Assembly: GCA_031261865.1 (NCBI GenBank)
Contig: JAISIV010000048.1
Coordinates: 1-6,077 of the forward strand
DNA length: 6,077 nucleotides
Source: Lactobacillaceae bacterium
Lineage (GTDB): Bacteria > Bacillota > Bacilli > Lactobacillales > Lactobacillaceae
Direction of reading: 5' to 3'
Shown here in pieces: positions 4,830 to 6,077 of the stretch. The notes beneath the pieces were generated by a model. The model was not told the DNA's origin and ran no database searches. It was given only the letters and a program-made list of their open reading frames with translations. The position numbers were made by a program, and so were the translations under genes. Every line of letters begins with the position of its first letter. Within the stretch, counting starts at the first letter, position 1.

Positions 4830-5179
4830 GGGGTAGTCTTGGAAATCGATAGGCTATTACATATATTGACTGCAATCCGGGTGGTTACGTCACAAACCGC
4901 AGAAAAATAACTGCAAAAAATACTAATTCTTACGCTGTAGCTGCCTAAAAAGCACTCGCGTTGCTGGCGTTCGGCTCGCTCTTAGTCGTTCCCCGGTTAA
5001 TCTAATGAGCTTGGGTGTAGTTGTTCTGTTCGGACAAGTGCATCGACACTAATCGGACTAGCTAATAGTTTTAGTAGCGTTGACCTTCTGACTATTAGTT
5101 AAATCGAATCGTCGACTATGATTGTAGACGTTGATATGAATGGATAGTTTACACAGGGGTTCGAATCCCCTCTACTCCA
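4830..5179 (+). ncRNA. ssrA: tmRNA (transfer-messenger RNA)
   Basis: tmRNA frees ribosomes stalled on broken mRNA and adds a degradation tag, working with SmpB. The tRNA-like ends pair: GGGGTAG (4830-4836) with CTACTCC (5172-5178), discriminator A at 5179. The T arm AGGGG-TTCGAAT-CCCCT lies just inside the 3' end. The tag frame starts at GCA (4913) and reads AKNTNSYAVAA, stopping with TAA at 4946-4948; both the AKN start and the AA end are typical of Lactobacillales tags. The approximately 350-base length is standard for one-piece tmRNA. CCA is not encoded. The D-loop-like block reads GGAAATCGATAGG, whereas many tmRNAs have GGATTCGACAGG. It has its own promoter and terminator. Confidence 0.97.
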
Positions 5180-5180
5180 T

Positions 5181-5215
5181 AAAACAGGGAATGACGAATT
5201 GTCATTCCCTGTTTT
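5181..5215. terminator. Terminator of ssrA, shared with the convergent acetyltransferase gene
   Basis: A perfect 15-bp stem (5181-5195 with 5201-5215) closes a GAATT loop and on the plus strand ends in TTTTT after the tmRNA. On the minus strand the last four bases are TTTT, so it can also stop transcripts of the acetyltransferase gene. The stop codon of that gene (5202-5204) and its last few codons lie inside the hairpin arm. Confidence 0.92.
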
Positions 5216-6059
5216 TATATTTTTGAATAAACTCTTCAATGTTTCCACTGGTATTAAAGTCGGACAAATTTCTATTGATGTCTTCGTCACTCCAATTCCA
5301 CCACTGGATTTTTTCAAGTTCTTGAATTTGTTCCGGTGAGAATCGATATTTGATTACGCGCGCCGGTACTCCAGCGACAACCGCATAAGGAGGGACATCT
5401 TTATTGACAAAAGCGCCTGCCCCAATGACTGCTCCATCACCGATTGTAATTCCACCCATTAGAACAACATTGTCGCCAATCCAAACATCATTACCAATTT
5501 TGGTAGTTCCTAGTGGAACATGGTCTTGTTTAACCCTATCTAAATAAACGGGTTCGGTTTTCTTAAAACTTGGATCAATTCGAGTCGACATAAATGGATA
5601 TGTAGAAACTTGGTCCATGGCATGGTTTTTGATTACTAATAACACGTAGTCAGCAATTGAGACAAAGTTTCCAATTTCAAGAACATTAGGGTTTTCAGCA
5701 TAAGATGATGAAGCTAACTCAATTTTTCCATAGACATGTTTACCGACTTTTTGATTAGGATGTTTGTCTGCAAAATCCGACCATGGGCGTGGCGAAAAAT
5801 CATCTGGTTGTGCAATTAATTGGTGGCCATTTTCGGAAAACCAATTATGGCCGTCACGTCTGAAGGTGTTGGTAGTTTGATTACTTTCAGAAAAAATAAC
5901 GAATTCATCATCGCTTTTTAATTCCCACCGGAATTCATTTGGATGATGATAACCACTAATGAATCCGTCTTCCCAAAAATGGATTTGATTCGTGTATGGC
6001 GTAGCATCCCTTTTTCCATAGGAATAATAATGATTAACAATAAAATCAAATTCACTCAT
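5202..6059 (-). CDS. Hexapeptide-repeat acetyltransferase (Vat/CatB-like) with N-terminal extension
   Basis: This protein has 285 residues. From about 105 onward it is a left-handed beta-helix acyltransferase of the xenobiotic type, which moves acetyl from acetyl-CoA to a hydroxyl group. NHAMDQVSTYPF carries H146, matching the catalytic His of Vat enzymes. The hexapeptide run follows at about 187-237 (IGNDVWIG, VVLMGGITIGDGAVIGAG), then the family tail AGVPARVIKYRF and WWNWSDEDI. Vat and CatB enzymes are about 210 residues, so the first 100 or so are extra. That part is rich in Trp, Phe and short polar strands (FWEDGFISGYHHPNEFRWEL) and unrecognised. AAGGAG lies 10 bases before the ATG. The substrate could be a drug, a sugar or a cell-surface polymer; resistance cannot be claimed. 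It converges on ssrA and shares its terminator. Confidence 0.92.
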   Translation of the reverse strand: MSEFDFIVNHYYSYGKRDATPYTNQIHFWEDGFISGYHHPNEFRWELKSDDEFVIFSESNQTTNTFRRDGHNWFSENGHQLIAQPDDFSPRPWSDFADKHPNQKVGKHVYGKIELASSSYAENPNVLEIGNFVSIADYVLLVIKNHAMDQVSTYPFMSTRIDPSFKKTEPVYLDRVKQDHVPLGTTKIGNDVWIGDNVVLMGGITIGDGAVIGAGAFVNKDVPPYAVVAGVPARVIKYRFSPEQIQELEKIQWWNWSDEDINRNLSDFNTSGNIEEFIQKYKNRE

Positions 6060-6077
6060 GTTTGAAATTCTCCTTTA

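Noticed and set aside
5140..5180. Separate tRNA gene suggested by the TTCGAAT arm at 5160-5166
   Set aside because: The acceptor strand pairs with 4830-4836 and a tag reading frame lies between, so this is the 3' end of tmRNA.
5099..5317. Minus-strand frame of 72 codons across the tmRNA 3' end
   Set aside because: It is antisense to the tmRNA and out of frame with the acetyltransferase; the RNA structure explains the sequence.
5202..6059. Streptogramin or chloramphenicol resistance gene
   Set aside because: The fold and catalytic His match, but the substrate cannot be read from these motifs and the N-terminal extension argues against a standard Vat or CatB enzyme.

Overview
The window is AT-rich DNA from a low-GC Gram-positive bacterium, most likely a lactic acid bacterium of the Lactobacillaceae. 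The evidence is AGGAGG-type ribosome binding sites, a tmRNA tag reading AKNTNSYAVAA, a Bacillus/Lactobacillus-type tRNA-Glu without an encoded CCA, and the style of the proteins. Genus and species cannot be fixed from the sequence alone. Every protein gene lies on the minus strand; only the tmRNA gene is on the plus strand.

Left part (1-2400), accessory in character. It holds the 5' end of a membrane-anchored protein running off the left edge (1-165), a terminator, a complete yefM-yoeB type II toxin-antitoxin operon (370-910) with a 26-bp perfect palindrome at its promoter, and a graveyard of gene remnants (about 1000-1400). The remnants include a second, truncated copy of the yoeB 3' end and the tail of an unidentified protein. 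A tight cluster of three small genes of unknown function (1404-2253) follows, preceded by its own 20-bp perfect palindrome. Gene debris, a toxin-antitoxin pair and orphan small genes beside a tRNA 3' end fit a small, degraded genomic island, but no integrase or clear attachment site is visible.

Middle part (2362-4829), core in character. It holds a tRNA-Glu with the uncommon CTC anticodon and a strong terminator behind it. Upstream lies an OmpR/PhoB-family response regulator and sensor histidine kinase operon (regulator first, kinase second). The regulator promoter has a good -10 box, no good -35 box, and a run of TGTGAA direct repeats spaced about one helical turn apart just upstream, which suggests binding by an OmpR-type regulator, probably autoregulation.

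Right part (4810-6077). The ssrA gene (tmRNA, trans-translation) is transcribed divergently from the regulator. Its terminator hairpin is shared with the 3' end of a convergent gene for a hexapeptide-repeat (Vat/CatB-like) acetyltransferase, whose last codons and stop lie inside the hairpin arm. The acetyltransferase carries an extra N-terminal domain of about 100 residues.

No clearly new molecular system is demonstrated. The most unexplained material is the three-gene cluster at 1404-2253 and the orphan coding tail at 1000-1176.
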